Made by a program: the position numbers and the translations under genes. The notes beneath the pieces were generated by a model. It did no database searches, was not told where the DNA came from, and worked only from the letters and a program-made list of their open reading frames with translations. A stretch of 64,000 nucleotides of DNA from Onchocerca lupi (lineage: Eukaryota > Nematoda > Chromadorea > Rhabditida > Onchocercidae), in NCBI GenBank assembly GCA_028564675.1, contig JAOVVO010000068.1:124001-188000 (forward strand), in the 5' to 3' direction. Shown piece after piece: positions 24,941 to 37,580 of this stretch; positions within the stretch are counted from its first letter, which is position 1, and every line of letters begins with the position of its first letter.

Positions 24941-27900
24941 ATGGAAGTGCAGGAAATAGATAATGTTCGTGTGGTGGTACGCTGCAGACCTCTGAGCCGT
25001 ACAGAACATGAACAGGGTTACCAGACAATCGTATCTGTGGACAGCGCTAACAACTGCATTTCCGTGACCAATCCAAACAATGACCAGGTAGCTTGAGCTT
25101 AAATCAAGCTTAGCGCTTGTCGAAAAGCTACTAAACTGGTTACTCTGAATGCTGTGACATATCTCCTAAAACCCTTAAATTTATTTTGAAATTTATTGAA
25201 AATTAAACAGAAATCATTTAACAATAAGTAGTAGACTTGATGGAACATTTCGACAACTTATTGTGTAATGGTGGAACAATACACATTGAGTCAGTAGATA
25301 AATTTTAAGAAATATTTTATTGGTAGTGATTAAATAGTTCCTTAAATAGTCTGTTGTTTTTACTGCTGGTAATTCAAAATCAATTCTTTGTACCATGAAG
25401 TTTTCTTAGGAACCACCTCGCATTTTCACGTTTGATGCTGTGTTTGGAGAAGACAGCGACCAATTTAGTGTTTATAACATCGCTGCAAGACACATTGTTG
25501 ACAATGTATTAAAAGGATATAATGGTTAGTGTGTTTTAAAATTGATTTTCAAAAACATTGGCCGGCTGTGATATGTTCAAGAGAATGGTAAAGCTAATAA
25601 GGGTCTATAACTATGGGCGCTTCATCAAAAAGATGGAATAATTTATTGAATGTCTAATAATGATTATAAGTGAGGATTGAATTATTTATATTATGCTCAA
25701 CGTATCCCTAACGAGATTATGAATCGCTTTATATTTCTGTATTCAAGGAATAATTCAGAGTAGTTTTTTTCTTGCTCCTGCTTGTTTTATTCTGATTTCA
25801 TTTAGGAACTATTCTTGCATATGGTCAAACCGGCACTGGAAAGACCTTCACAATGTTAGGAAATAATAGTTGTCCTGGAATAATCCCGAATTCATTTGTA
25901 CATATTTTCGATTACATAGCAAAATGTCAACAAGACAAAACATTTCTTGTTCGAGTTTCCTATTTGGAAATTTACAATGAAAAGATCCGGGATTTGCTGG
26001 CCAAAAATCCAATACATGGTCTTGAAATTAAGGTATGAATGATATTCTATTCAAGCTGTGGATTTTTAATGGAATGATAATCGATGTAAAGATTAGCTCA
26101 AGGATTTTTTTTTTTTTTTTGTTCTAATCACTGATGTGCATGTAAATTCTGAGATCTTTTCTGTTTTAATCATTCATTCTTTGAGTGGCTGGTAAATTAA
26201 GTACAAACTGAATGACTTAATGATGTTTATATTTTGTTTTTTTCTGAAATTCCGATGTTCGACATATGATTGTGTTCACCGCAAAATATTCGTTGTCTGA
26301 GATTAGAATGATCCTAGTGACTGATCAGTAATCAGCTTCTCTCGCTCTCTTTTTTAAATTTCGTTTTCTCTTATTTAGTTATGTTTAGGAACGACCAGAT
26401 ATTGGTGTTTACGTGAAAGATCTGTCAAGCGTCACTGTATCCGGTGCAGATCATATGGAGCGCATCATGCAATTCGGGAACAATTATAGGTGTACTATTG
26501 TTTTTCAGAAAGTAATTTAATGACTTGAAACAGAAAGTCATTTTATGCGATAGATACGAATTGGATAGACTCGATGAGACCAATACAAGTTTTAAAGCAA
26601 AATTTGGTAGGCTTCATTGATTAAAAACCTTTTTTTTATTAGCCTTCTAATTTTTTTCTTATAGATCAACAGGTGCGACTAAAATGAATGTAGACAGTTC
26701 ACGTTCTCATGCGTTGTTTACAGTGACAATTGAATGCAGTGAGAAGATTGGTGATCGTTGCCATATCACGCAAGGAAAGCTGCAACTTGTCGATTTAGCC
26801 GTCAGTTTCTGTTCGTTGATATTATATAGTCGTTCAGGATAATACATCTGCTAATTATGTCAGTAAAGCAAAATAGGTGATGCTGTACATTGTATCTCGG
26901 AAAAGTATTTTTGGATTATTTTATTCTATTGTGATTAAGAATTCACTAAGTTAAGAATTCACTTGAGTTATAAATAATACTATTCGATATCCTTTCCAAC
27001 ATTAATTATTCAATTTTTTGATTAATTTCATGCATCATGTAATGATTGCAACGTCATAATTTAGGGTAGTGAGAGGCAAGCGAAGAGTGATTCCAGTGGA
27101 AATCGATTGAAAGAAGCGGCTCGTATTAATTTGTCGCTTTCTTCTCTTGGTAATGTCATTAGTGCTTTGGTTGATTCAAAGACTATTCACATTCCATATA
27201 GAAATTCCAAACTTACACGATTACTTCAGGATTCCTTAGGTGGTAATTCGAAGACTCTCATGGTAAGTATTGTGAGATAACTTGGCTTTAAAAATGTCCA
27301 AAAATATCCACAACAATGCGTTTTGTATAAAATTGGGTGCCGAATTTCAAAGCTTTAAGTCCTAAAATAGAGGAATACTTCAGTTCAAAGTATTCGAGTC
27401 CTGAACTTATTTTCTGGAACTATCTATAAGATCTTCACACTTTTCTTCCATTTCAGTTTGCAAATATTGGTCCTGCTTCCTATAATTATGATGAAACGGT
27501 TTCTACATTAAGATATGCAAATCGTGCCAAAAATATTCAAAATGTGGTTCGAATTAATGAGGATCCAAAAGATGCGCTTTTACGGAAATTCCAATTAGAA
27601 ATTGAGCATCTTAAACGTTTGCTCGAGAAAGGTTTGACTGATTTTTGCGGATATATTGAGCTTTTTTTATTTTATTTTGTTTTATATTCACTTCACTAAA
27701 TATGCATAGATTATTGAATAACAAGATTCTGGAATTTTATTGATATCAGATTACTGTTTTATAATCACATATTTTTTTGTTTCAAAGTGAATAGCTTGCA
27801 GAAGAATCAAGTGGAAGTGAAGAAGAAATGGATGCATCCGGTTGGCACAAAGGTCAAAAACAAACGCGGAATCGTTATAGTGATCGGATTGGCGAATTGG

Positions 27901-28730
27901 AAAAGACGATTGAAATTAGGAAAAATGAATTACAGAAGGAAAAAGAACTGGTTGATGAGGAACGCGAAATGTTGGCCGCAGAACTTCGTGCTAAAGAGGT
28001 GTTATAGTTATATTCACCATGATTGTTCGGTTATTTAATGAAATATATTTCTAAATTGTGGTAGACTGCTTAGCATTATGTAAACATCTTACAAGTAATT
28101 TATGATGTTCGTCGCGAAATTATCTATAAGAGCCATGTGCAATTCGGGTTGTTTTAGCTTTAATCTGCTAACATGCAGTGATATTCTTGCAACTTCCATG
28201 AAAAGCTATTATTTCTAAGCTTTCAAAGCTATTACAATAGTACTTCCTCACGCATACTTGTATGGTGTATAGAATATATTTTTCGATCAGATATAATTTA
28301 AATGTTTTGAGATGTTTCGTATAATATTTGATTTAGGAAGAATTGGCTCAAGCACATAGGGATCATGATTTATTGATGAATAAGCTGAAACAAATTGAAA
28401 AAAAGCTTATCGTCGGTGGCGAAAATATGCTTGAAAAAGCTGAAAAACAAGCTCGACTGTTGGAGCAAAGTAATGCTGAGTTAGAACGTGGACGTGTGAA
28501 CGAGACACAGCTGAAACAGGCATTAGCAGAAAAGAATCAAGAGAGGTTCGATTGATTAGAACAGTTAACATAATGAATGTTTTAAAAGCATTTTTGAAAT
28601 ATAGCAGAGGGTTTTTTTTCAGTCTTGCAGTAAAATTCTCTTCAATTTGCAGTCCATTAATGTCTTTTTTGAATATTAATTTTAACATGATTTACATAAA
28701 TTTAGTCTGTTTGACAGCGTATTTTCTTTT

Positions 28731-28770
<40 letters not shown>

Positions 28771-30625
28771 TTGAATCTCTGAGGTGTTTTTTTTTTTCGG
28801 TATAATGACAGAACTTGTCATTTTTTATGGGATTCTTTTATTGTTGTATAAAAAATGAAAGATTTTTCCGGTTTCATACATATATTTTTGTATACTGGAA
28901 TGAGAAAAAGAACGAAATATAAAATGAGGAAAAAAATTATCTATGAAATGGAAAAAAAAACTAGCATTTGCATTTGTAGGATTGATTTGGAAGAAAAATA
29001 CAATACCTTAGCAGAAGAGGCACATGGAAAGACGAAGAAGATAAAGAAAGTTTGGAATATGCTGAATGCTGCAAAAAGTGAATTGGCTGATGTACAAATG
29101 GAACATCAGCGAGAAATGGAAGGTCTTTTGGATAGTGTTCGCCAACTTCGCAGCGAACTTCTTCTACAACTGCTTATCATTGGTGAGTTAGCTTATGCTA
29201 ATTCGTAGTGAATGAATAAAATTGATCGAAATAAGTAAATCTTTTAAAAATCAGTAAAAAAGCAATGACTGTCCGTTATGTTTGATTTCCATCCATCAGA
29301 GAAGAATTTCAACTGTTGTGATGTATTGGAATCAAGTAAACAAGTAGTCTTATTGATGAGGTCAAAGGAAAGGATATGCTGTTTCCTGTTTACCAACATT
29401 AACAAGAATTATCCTTGTGATAGTGCAAATGTTGCTATAATCAACTGAGACATAATAGAAATTTAATAATAGTTTTCCGGAATACTATTGCATATAAGAA
29501 TTATATAATTCAAATTCATTCAGGAAATTAAGAATCTTCGTTTTCTTCCTTTCTAACTTGTTGTGACTTTCTTTTTTGATCTGATAATATTCTCATTACT
29601 CTTCCAGTACGTTATAATCTTTCTGTGCTAATGAACTAACGTACCTTGCTATGTAGTGGTTGTCTGCAATGTGTCCAAAACTCCTTTACACATTTTTCTT
29701 TCTTGCCTCGTTTTTTTTTTTTTTTTTTTTTCATTTAACTATAGATTGGTGCAACAGTGCTATCAATAATTGGTCGTTGGATAAATTTCACTAATATTTT
29801 TCTACAGAAAACTATGTGCCAGCGGAATTCTTAGAGCTAATTGAACGTTTTGTTCGATGGAATGAGGAAGTAGGTGATTGGCAATTAAAATGCATTGCTT
29901 ATACTGGAAATAACATGCGAGCATGTAACCCACCACAACAACCGCTCTATAAGGTTTACCTTCAAGATTTTCTTCCATATTCCATTAACACTTAAGCATC
30001 GACAATCTAACTGAACTAACGATACAATTTAAAGATTCTATTACTCATCTTTAGTTGATTCTTATACAGCAATACATGGCATATATCTACATCTGTCGTA
30101 TTGCGATGATTATATTCTTACTAATTTTAATGATTAACATAAATTGTTTTATCAAAAGCGATTGGAAAGGAAACTTTACCATATATTTTAGAGATAACTA
30201 CCAATGCTAGCAGTTAACTAGCTTGTTTTTAGACTTTTTGAAAAGATTTTAATCTTTACGAGACAGTAAGAATATTGCACTTTTATAACTCTATAATTGT
30301 GATTTAAAATTATAGCCATCAAACGCTCAAATGTTGAATTTATTCTCCTCGTACCGGGATGAAATGACGCATATATCTTCAAATGATATACGTCCTCCAA
30401 AATTACGCATGAAATCCAGCAAACGGTTAATTAGTTTCTTTTTTCTATCATTCATTTATTTTCTTGCCTCACATCGTCTGAGGGTTTTATTCTATCATTG
30501 GACATTTTTGAACATGCAAAGACAAAGAGATGTGTTAAAAAAAATTACCATTGAAATTGTCGTATGTACGTCTAGTGATTTGCAGCGAAAGGGATGCAGC
30601 GCGTCTGAACGTGTTATTGAATTGA
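24941..30625 (+). CDS. klp-20: Kinesin-II motor subunit, KIF3A type (KLP-20 orthologue)
   Basis: Plus-end motor subunit of heterotrimeric kinesin-II, which carries anterograde intraflagellar transport in sensory cilia. Exons: 24941-25087, 25410-25524, 25806-26032, 26389-26489, 26665-26800, 27065-27262, 27457-27631, 27802-27998, 28337-28545, 28980-29182, 29808-29953, 30316-30425, 30586-30625. Phases close to 667 residues (human KIF3A has 699). The motor has a P-loop GQTGTGKT (94-101), switch I SSRSH (208-212) and switch II DLAGSE (240-245). After the neck comes the acidic EESSGSEEE, then coiled coil. The stalk reads KKLIVGGENMLEKAEKQ and HGKTKKIKKVWNML, and the globular tail has WQLKCIAYTGNNMR. 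These match KIF3A rather than KIF3B. The last exon is short and its acceptor (gatttgcag) was chosen by phase. Confidence 0.95.
28733..28769 (+). repeat. 37-base poly-T tract in a kinesin intron
   Basis: An uninterrupted run of T lies inside the intron between the exons ending at 28545 and starting at 28980. Further T runs follow at once. The length may be affected by assembly or sequencing slippage. Confidence 0.85.
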
Positions 30626-32809
30626 AGCAATGGTGATTTCGAAATGATCATATTATTCCAAAAAAAAAAAAAGTGCTTGATTTATGATTATCCGATAATA
30701 TCCGATGGTATTCGAGATAATGGACCGACTAGTCCTATTTGTGAAGCTTTAAATATTTTCTGTTGTTTTCAAATACGCTAGAAAAGAAAATGAGAGTTTA
30801 ATACAAATGAAGGTGTAACGAATTGTTTGATGAAATACAGTCCTCGATGGGTTTTTTTTTTTTTTTTTTTTTAAATTAGAAGCTTGAAAAAAAATTCAGA
30901 CTTTTATTCTAATTTATATAGAAATGAAGACAGTCGATTTTGGAGAAGTAAACATCAATCCTATTTGATAGGAAAACATAAAAAAATTCTTTTACTATTC
31001 TGAAACTGTATTATGCTGGTTGTTTTGTGCCATATGATGACTTAATTATGCTTTAATGTACATAATTTGATAATTTGAAATAAATATTGGTTTCGTTAAC
31101 GTCTTTGGCATTCCGCCCCTAATTTCAGCTGTTCGAGACTATTCTGCTGTTTTTGAGAGAGTTCAATTTTTTTTTGTATGGAAAAGTTTGCAGGATCTTA
31201 AAGTTAGTTGTTTAAAGTAGTGTAATAAATAAACACATTCCGCGTACTCTGTATAATTCCCACGTGTACCGTATAATTGATTTTGACCATGTACACCATA
31301 TAATTGATTTAAATGATCACTAAGGCATAGGTAGCACAACAGAGAATATTATTGTTTAATCTGATTATTTTGGAATAAGGTTAGTTTTTTTTCTTTTTTC
31401 TTTTTTTTTTTTTTTTTTTAAGAATTCGTCCACATGCCTTGAAAAGGAATTATACATAAAATATTTGTTATCAAACAATCAATTTATCTATGAAATTTCA
31501 CGGCACGTTTAGACAATTCAATTTTAATTATGGAGTTTGTAATGATATCTATTTTTATCATAATTTCATGATACATTTTCTTGCCATGAAAGCGGGATTA
31601 AAAGAGCCAGTATTTAGTAGATGCAAAGCGAAAAGATAGCTTAACGGGAGAGGATTGAATTATTAATGCAAAGACTTGAAAGATCTGTATTATGGTAGTG
31701 CTCCATATCCATGAAGAGTAGACCTAATTGACCTAATTTTATTATATAAATATCTCATCATTACTTATTCCTTGCATAATTAATACAATTTATCCTGAAT
31801 AATAAATGATATATGTTAAAACGTTTAATTTATAAAACTCATAAATGAATCTAAAAAAAAAAAACGATGAAATTGAAGAAATAATAAGAGAACAGATGAA
31901 TATTTCCTTCATTGGGTTATTTGATTATCCCTTTTCCATAATAAGCCATCCATTGGAAAGCTTCAATTTGTTTTCATCTTTGCATTTTTGAAGTTCTATG
32001 ATTCTTTGCGTATTCCAGCACTAGATTTCAATTCTGTGTAATTTTTAATAATTCAATGCGTAATTTCATTGAAATAAAAAGATTGAAAATCAAATAAACA
32101 GCATTAAAAATGCAAAAAACTAGCTGGTTTATATATATGCAGAAGTAACGCCATTTTAAGCTAAATTATTAGCCATCCAAATTGCAATTATAATTAGATC
32201 AATTCCACTAAACTTCAAAATAATACAATTCTTCACCGCTATTTCATGCAATATATATATATATATATATATTTTTTTTTCTTTAGCATCAATTATCACT
32301 AATCAGTTATACAGTGGAAATGACAAAACTATTGATCGAATGAAGTGATATTGATCTAAGCTGATGAAGCTGGATGCTTTGCCTGAAGTCTCTGGATCAG
32401 ATTGATTGAGTGTTGTTTTTGTGAATATAGCAAAATGTGAACAAGCGAGAGAATTGTTGTTGATTTCTTCATCAGACTTCCTCTTTGTATTTCAGTTACA
32501 AAAACATCATCTTCATCACCACCAGGTTTTCCTTTTTTTTTTTTTCTTTCTTTTTATTATTGTTCAACATTTGCTCAACTTTCAGCCAAGTTCAAAAAAA
32601 TTGGGAGACTTTGAAAGATGTTCAAGAAGATTATTTTTATTATCACTCATTGTGGATTTTTTTTATCACTTCTATTTCCTCAATAATTTTTTTTTTTCGA
32701 ATTGCTCTATCTCCTTTCTTATTGCCATACTGCGGAAAATAGCAAAGATTTATTGATATTTCGATGAATGTTTTTGCTTGTAATTAATATGCTATTTTCA
32801 CTGAAACAG
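30626..32809. other. 2.2-kb region, kinesin 3' UTR and upstream of the next gene
   Basis: AT-rich sequence with several poly-T runs, a possible poly-A signal AATAAA at 31079-31084 and a TA microsatellite at 32250-32272. The right part (32480-32720) has two stretches bounded by acceptor-like sites that may be 5' exons of the next gene, but I could not join them in phase. Confidence 0.45.
32250..32272. repeat. TA dinucleotide microsatellite
   Basis: About eleven consecutive AT units follow TTTCATGCA and precede a poly-T run. Intergenic. Confidence 0.8.
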
Positions 32810-35350
32810 CTGTGATAGTAATCCAGGACACAAGTGTTGAATCAGAAGTGTTCAGTTGCAAAATGCGTATTTTCGGGATCGTTCCTGAGTTATGCAAATA
32901 TCGGCTCATGAAAGTCGGTTTCTGGGGTGATCAGCTGTATATTTCGCCATGCTGTATTGATCGCATTCAAATATGGTCCATACATTCATTTATACCCAAT
33001 TCTTGGTCAAAATTGTTCGATTTTCCGCTCATCCAGCTTTTCTATTCTTTTTATACCGTATCGCCCGATGAGCCATACATTTATGCTCTTGTTGTCGCAC
33101 TATTTGTAAGTTTGACTTGTCACATATTTGGGCAATGGAATAGTGAAGAGAAGACTGAGAATGGAAGCATAAATCAAAAAGTTTTTTATTTTCGAATAGA
33201 TGAAAAAAGCAAGAATTAGATATTCTCGAAAAATTTGACGAGAATTAGTTTTGGCTAATTAATTGAAGAATAGTTAGGATTGAATAAGTAAACTAAAAAA
33301 AATAGATGTTGTCAAAAAGGGTTGCAAGGATGCAAGAAACTCTTGCAAGTTTTAAAAATAATTTTTCTAATTTTCTACAAAGCATTTTTTGGCATTTTTT
33401 ATTCTTTATGTCCAAGAATTTTTGAAAAAAAGTATCTTCTAAAATTTTGCCTTTTTGTAGATCATAAATCTTTAAAAATTGTTGATTGATTTTTAGATCA
33501 TAATTATGATTGTCATATGCATCATAGTAAGTCGAATAGTTCAATTTATGCATTTACTAATTGAAAGAAGAGAATAGAGTTTGTTACACTTTTAAAGTTT
33601 GTTATATGAATAGAGTTCTATGTTTCAATTGATTCTTTTTTTCAGGATTGTGATGTGCCGCGAATATCGATGTTGCGAATACACATGGATAGCGGTGCAT
33701 TTGATGTGTTTAACCTGGATGAAGTATCTGGAGATGAATTTGAGAACAAAGTTTTTCTAGAAAATATCGTACTTGGCTGTGGAAAACATCAGCTCTACAT
33801 GTATGAGAGAAGCGTTGTGATGGGACCAATTCCATTTTGGAAAATAACACTTCTTGAGGTTTTTTTGAACTTCAAGAGTTTAGTTTTATCAAGAAATACT
33901 GTCTTTAAAGGTTCTTTGTTTCAGGATAGTATGACATTTGTAATCGTCAGTGAAACAATTTATGCGAATGACAATGAGGAGCAATGTAGTCGTTTCCCGA
34001 TTGTTTTAGATGGTGATAAAAGAAGAGTGTTTAAACTACAAGATAATCACGATATTGTTGTTTATGATGGAGAAAATAATTGCTGGAATACTTATCCACC
34101 ATCATTGGATACGCCTACTGATGTTAATTTTTTAGTTTTGAAAACATAGTAATTATAAAACTTATGTGTAATCGATTACGGAATATAAATTTATATAGAT
34201 TTTTTGAATGGCAATGACATACTAATTGATTTTACAGTATTTTGGCACCTTTAAATGCGCATCATCCTAGAAACTTTCATCAACTACTTAAATTATCAAT
34301 CAACGAAATTCTTTTTCTGTTAAATTTTTTATCAAAAACAATTTTTTTGCTTGCAGTTAAATCTATTGCGAGTTAGAGGTATTAGTGAAACATATGGACG
34401 AACAGTACACCGAATGGGAGCTGTCGAATCACCACTCACTTTTTATGTCAGTGAAGGTATCTGCATTGCAAAGGTGTGTTTTGTTTATTTCTTCAATTAA
34501 TTCTGGGATATGACACTATGCTAAGATCAGAGTTTATGCCAATGAAAACAGAATAAATGGATGAAAAATTGGAAGAGAGAATTTAGCAATACAAAGTTGA
34601 GTATCACTATGTGAAACGTCACATGATTATAGTCTTCTGAAATTGCTGAATAAAAAAATTCTTCATTTCATGTCTCTTTAATGCTCAGTTCCTGTCCTTC
34701 AAGAAAGGTTTTAAAAAAATTAGAGTTTTTGTTCATTTTATAGATTTTTCGTCATGCATATCATGCTTTCTACCATATCATATTTGACGATGAACGAAAA
34801 GTTTATCGCGTAATGCCTGCGGGTAAATATCGTCTTCCTATGCATATTCAGTTACGATTCTATGGGGTATATTTTTTCGATCTAATGTTTTAATTATAGC
34901 TTTTTATATCAAGTGATTCAATATTGTTTAGGTACAGAAAAGTAATCTCATTAATTTGAAACATATTTTTCATTGCACTGAAATAAAATTTAAATTTCTG
35001 TGTATGTAATTTTTCCGAATATAAGCCCACGATAATCCTGCATTTAAATTACAGGTCTTTGTTAGTTAATGTTCCAATAGAGGCTTATAATAATCAAAAA
35101 AATAAAAATCATATAAGCTTGTTCCATGAAAATGAAATTTCTATAGGCATGTTCGAAAACACAATTCGCATTTATATGTTCAACCGGCGTAGCTTTCGTT
35201 CCGCTTGAACCATCAACATTACGGCAGTTATCATTTCTGGCAGTACAACGACAGCACTGCAAAATTACTGGTGGCATATGGCGTGGCGGAATCTCCGAAC
35301 AAATGATTAAAGCTTGCTGCGCCTATAATACAACTAGGCAGCTTCTCTGA
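32810..35350 (+). CDS. Unrecognised multi-exon protein, 5' end uncertain
   Basis: Six exons join in phase: 32810-33105, 33646-33858, 33925-34122, 34357-34473, 34744-34866, 35147-35350 (TGA). They encode at least 382 residues. An upstream exon supplying one base is needed, or translation starts at the ATG at 32863. The protein is mostly beta-like: alternating hydrophobic and polar strands with recurring aromatic turns such as WSKLFDFP and NNCWNTYPPSL. This suggests a beta-propeller of Kelch or WD type, but I cannot count blades. The C-terminal segment starting VPLEPSTLRQLSF faintly resembles a SOCS-box start. No membrane segment is obvious. The 34122 donor (gttaat) is weak. Without it the frame ends at TAG 34147-34149. 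I do not recognise the family. The exon chain itself is well supported. Confidence 0.7.
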
Positions 35351-37580
35351 CTAAACATTACTCATTCGTATTTGTAACGGAATTAGATTTTCTTTACAAG
35401 TAAGCTTTCTTCACTTTTTATTGTATTCGAAATTTTTTTTATTATTACCTACAGAATATATCAAAAGAAATACGCTTTAAGTTTTCTTCTTTAGTTTATC
35501 GTGTATGCTGGAGAAAATACTATACTATATTTTTTATTCAGTTTGGTTGTTTCATAGAAAAGTATGAAGAGAGAAAACTCTTTAAATATCTCTATTCTCA
35601 TTATAATGAGATGTGAGCTAAAGCAAGTGTTATGAATGGCTATTTTACTTTTTCAACAATTCAGTACTTCAAATGGATCCCAACAGGCTAAAGCCAAGTA
35701 GTAGTAGAACAAGCACCTAAAGTTCAGACGATAGCAAAGAAAGATTTAAATATAAATAAAGGGTGTGAACCTTTTATAAATGATACTAAGAATACAGCGC
35801 GGTGATCACATAGTGATAGGGGTAAAACAATTGAAAGCACTGCTCTAGCATTAAAAATGCATGTTAAGTATGAATAAATTACATGCAATGCTTTGTATGA
35901 AATAACATTATTCTCTATAGTTTTATGAAATCGTCATCTGGAACAGCAAAAAGTTGCTCAAGCCAAGAAATTTAATGAGTAATTTTTAGGCAAAATATTA
36001 ACATCTGATAAATAATGAGAAAAAAATTTTATGGCGCAACGATAACAAATAGCAACATGAAAGAAGCGAATTATGAGTGATAATTGCATTTATTCACCTT
36101 TTTTTTTTCTTTTTTTTTGTTACTATATTTCGTTGCTTTAAAGACGACTCAATCTAAATTATGCATACCATAAGCAATACTCTCCTTCAGAATACATACT
36201 AGTCAGATTCTGAAGCACACTCCAGCCGGATTCTAGAGCATTCCTGTACATCAATCTCTCTTGAGAGATGGAGCTAAATGAAAATCTCTTATCCCTTATT
36301 TTCTAAAAAAAAACATACCTGCTCGTTGTTTGCTTTGAAAAGATGACAACTTCTACTATGTCTATAATTATAGTTATTATTATTGCTGCCGCTATCACTG
36401 ATCATTATAATCGTTATAATAATTGTGATACATAGTCATAATTGATATATTTCGATGTATTGATTTTCTGCTTACAATACGGCATCTGAAATTTTCAGAT
36501 GGATCAATTTACTTTTTTATTTATCTTTTCGGAAAAGTTCATTTATTAAAAGCATTATTTCAGCTCTCTGTATTGCACTATGATGGACAAAACATAGAGT
36601 GATGTACTGCTAAACCAGTGCTCATTATTATTGTTATTTCTCATCAGTGTGGTTTATTTTGTGATTGGCATAGATGAATAAATGAATGTTTAATAATTAA
36701 TAATGCATGTATTTCCTTGCAATGGAGCAGTTTTCTCTGTCATTTGTTGAATTCACTAAATTAGATAAGAAAATTCATTTTTGAGAGGAATGATGAATCA
36801 GAATTAGAAACAAATAAGGAGGATCTGAAGCAAAAATGAATTTTTAATTCAGAACATTCTTGTATATATCCATTTGCTAGATAAATTAACAATTCTTATT
36901 CGTTTGTCGCCAGATAATCTTTCTGCTATAACTCCTTTTTAACTTTTTAATTGTTAGATTTAATGAAGGAAAATCTATATTTGGTACCGTTTGAGATTTC
37001 TAATATTTTTAAAGTAGTGCTTTAATACGGCTTAACATCCTTGAGTTTTATTGTAATTTGCCTCGATTATGTCTAGGTGTTTTTCCTTTTTGCTCAAAAA
37101 GTAGTAAATGATTCAGGTTTTTTCCGGTAATTATTTTGTTTACATTTTGATTCTACTATAATTTATTTGATGCGGAAGTTTGAAATTAAAGAAAAATTTG
37201 CATTTAATAAAAGACGTACCTGTTTCCCATAAACTTCTCTAAGCAATCTAGTATATTATATTCTTGGCACCTGTCTGTTTTCCTTACGCAATATTCCATA
37301 AATTCCTGAAGTATGACATCTGTTGAATATCATTTCGGTTTGAAACATTTTGTAATGAACTTAATGTACAGAATATTCATAGGAAATGATAGCAAAAAAT
37401 AGGAGAGCAGAAATTGGAAGAAAAATTACGATTTTATGAAATTATTTAAAAAAATGGAATACAATTTCCCGCTTTGATTTTTATATTTGAATTTTGATTC
37501 TTCACTGATTGGGATAATGTATTTTTCATGTCAAATCGTTAGTGAATGAATTTTTCCGATTGCATTCCTCTGTATCTTCC
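35351..37580. other. 2.2-kb intergenic region
   Basis: AT-rich with poly-T near 36100 and short TTATTATTATT stretches. No ORF has splice support or a family motif. It should include the 3' UTR of the preceding gene and the promoter of the transporter gene. Confidence 0.5.

Noticed and set aside
28552..28782. Phe-rich frame in the kinesin intron
   Set aside because: It is a translation of the poly-T tract inside an intron.
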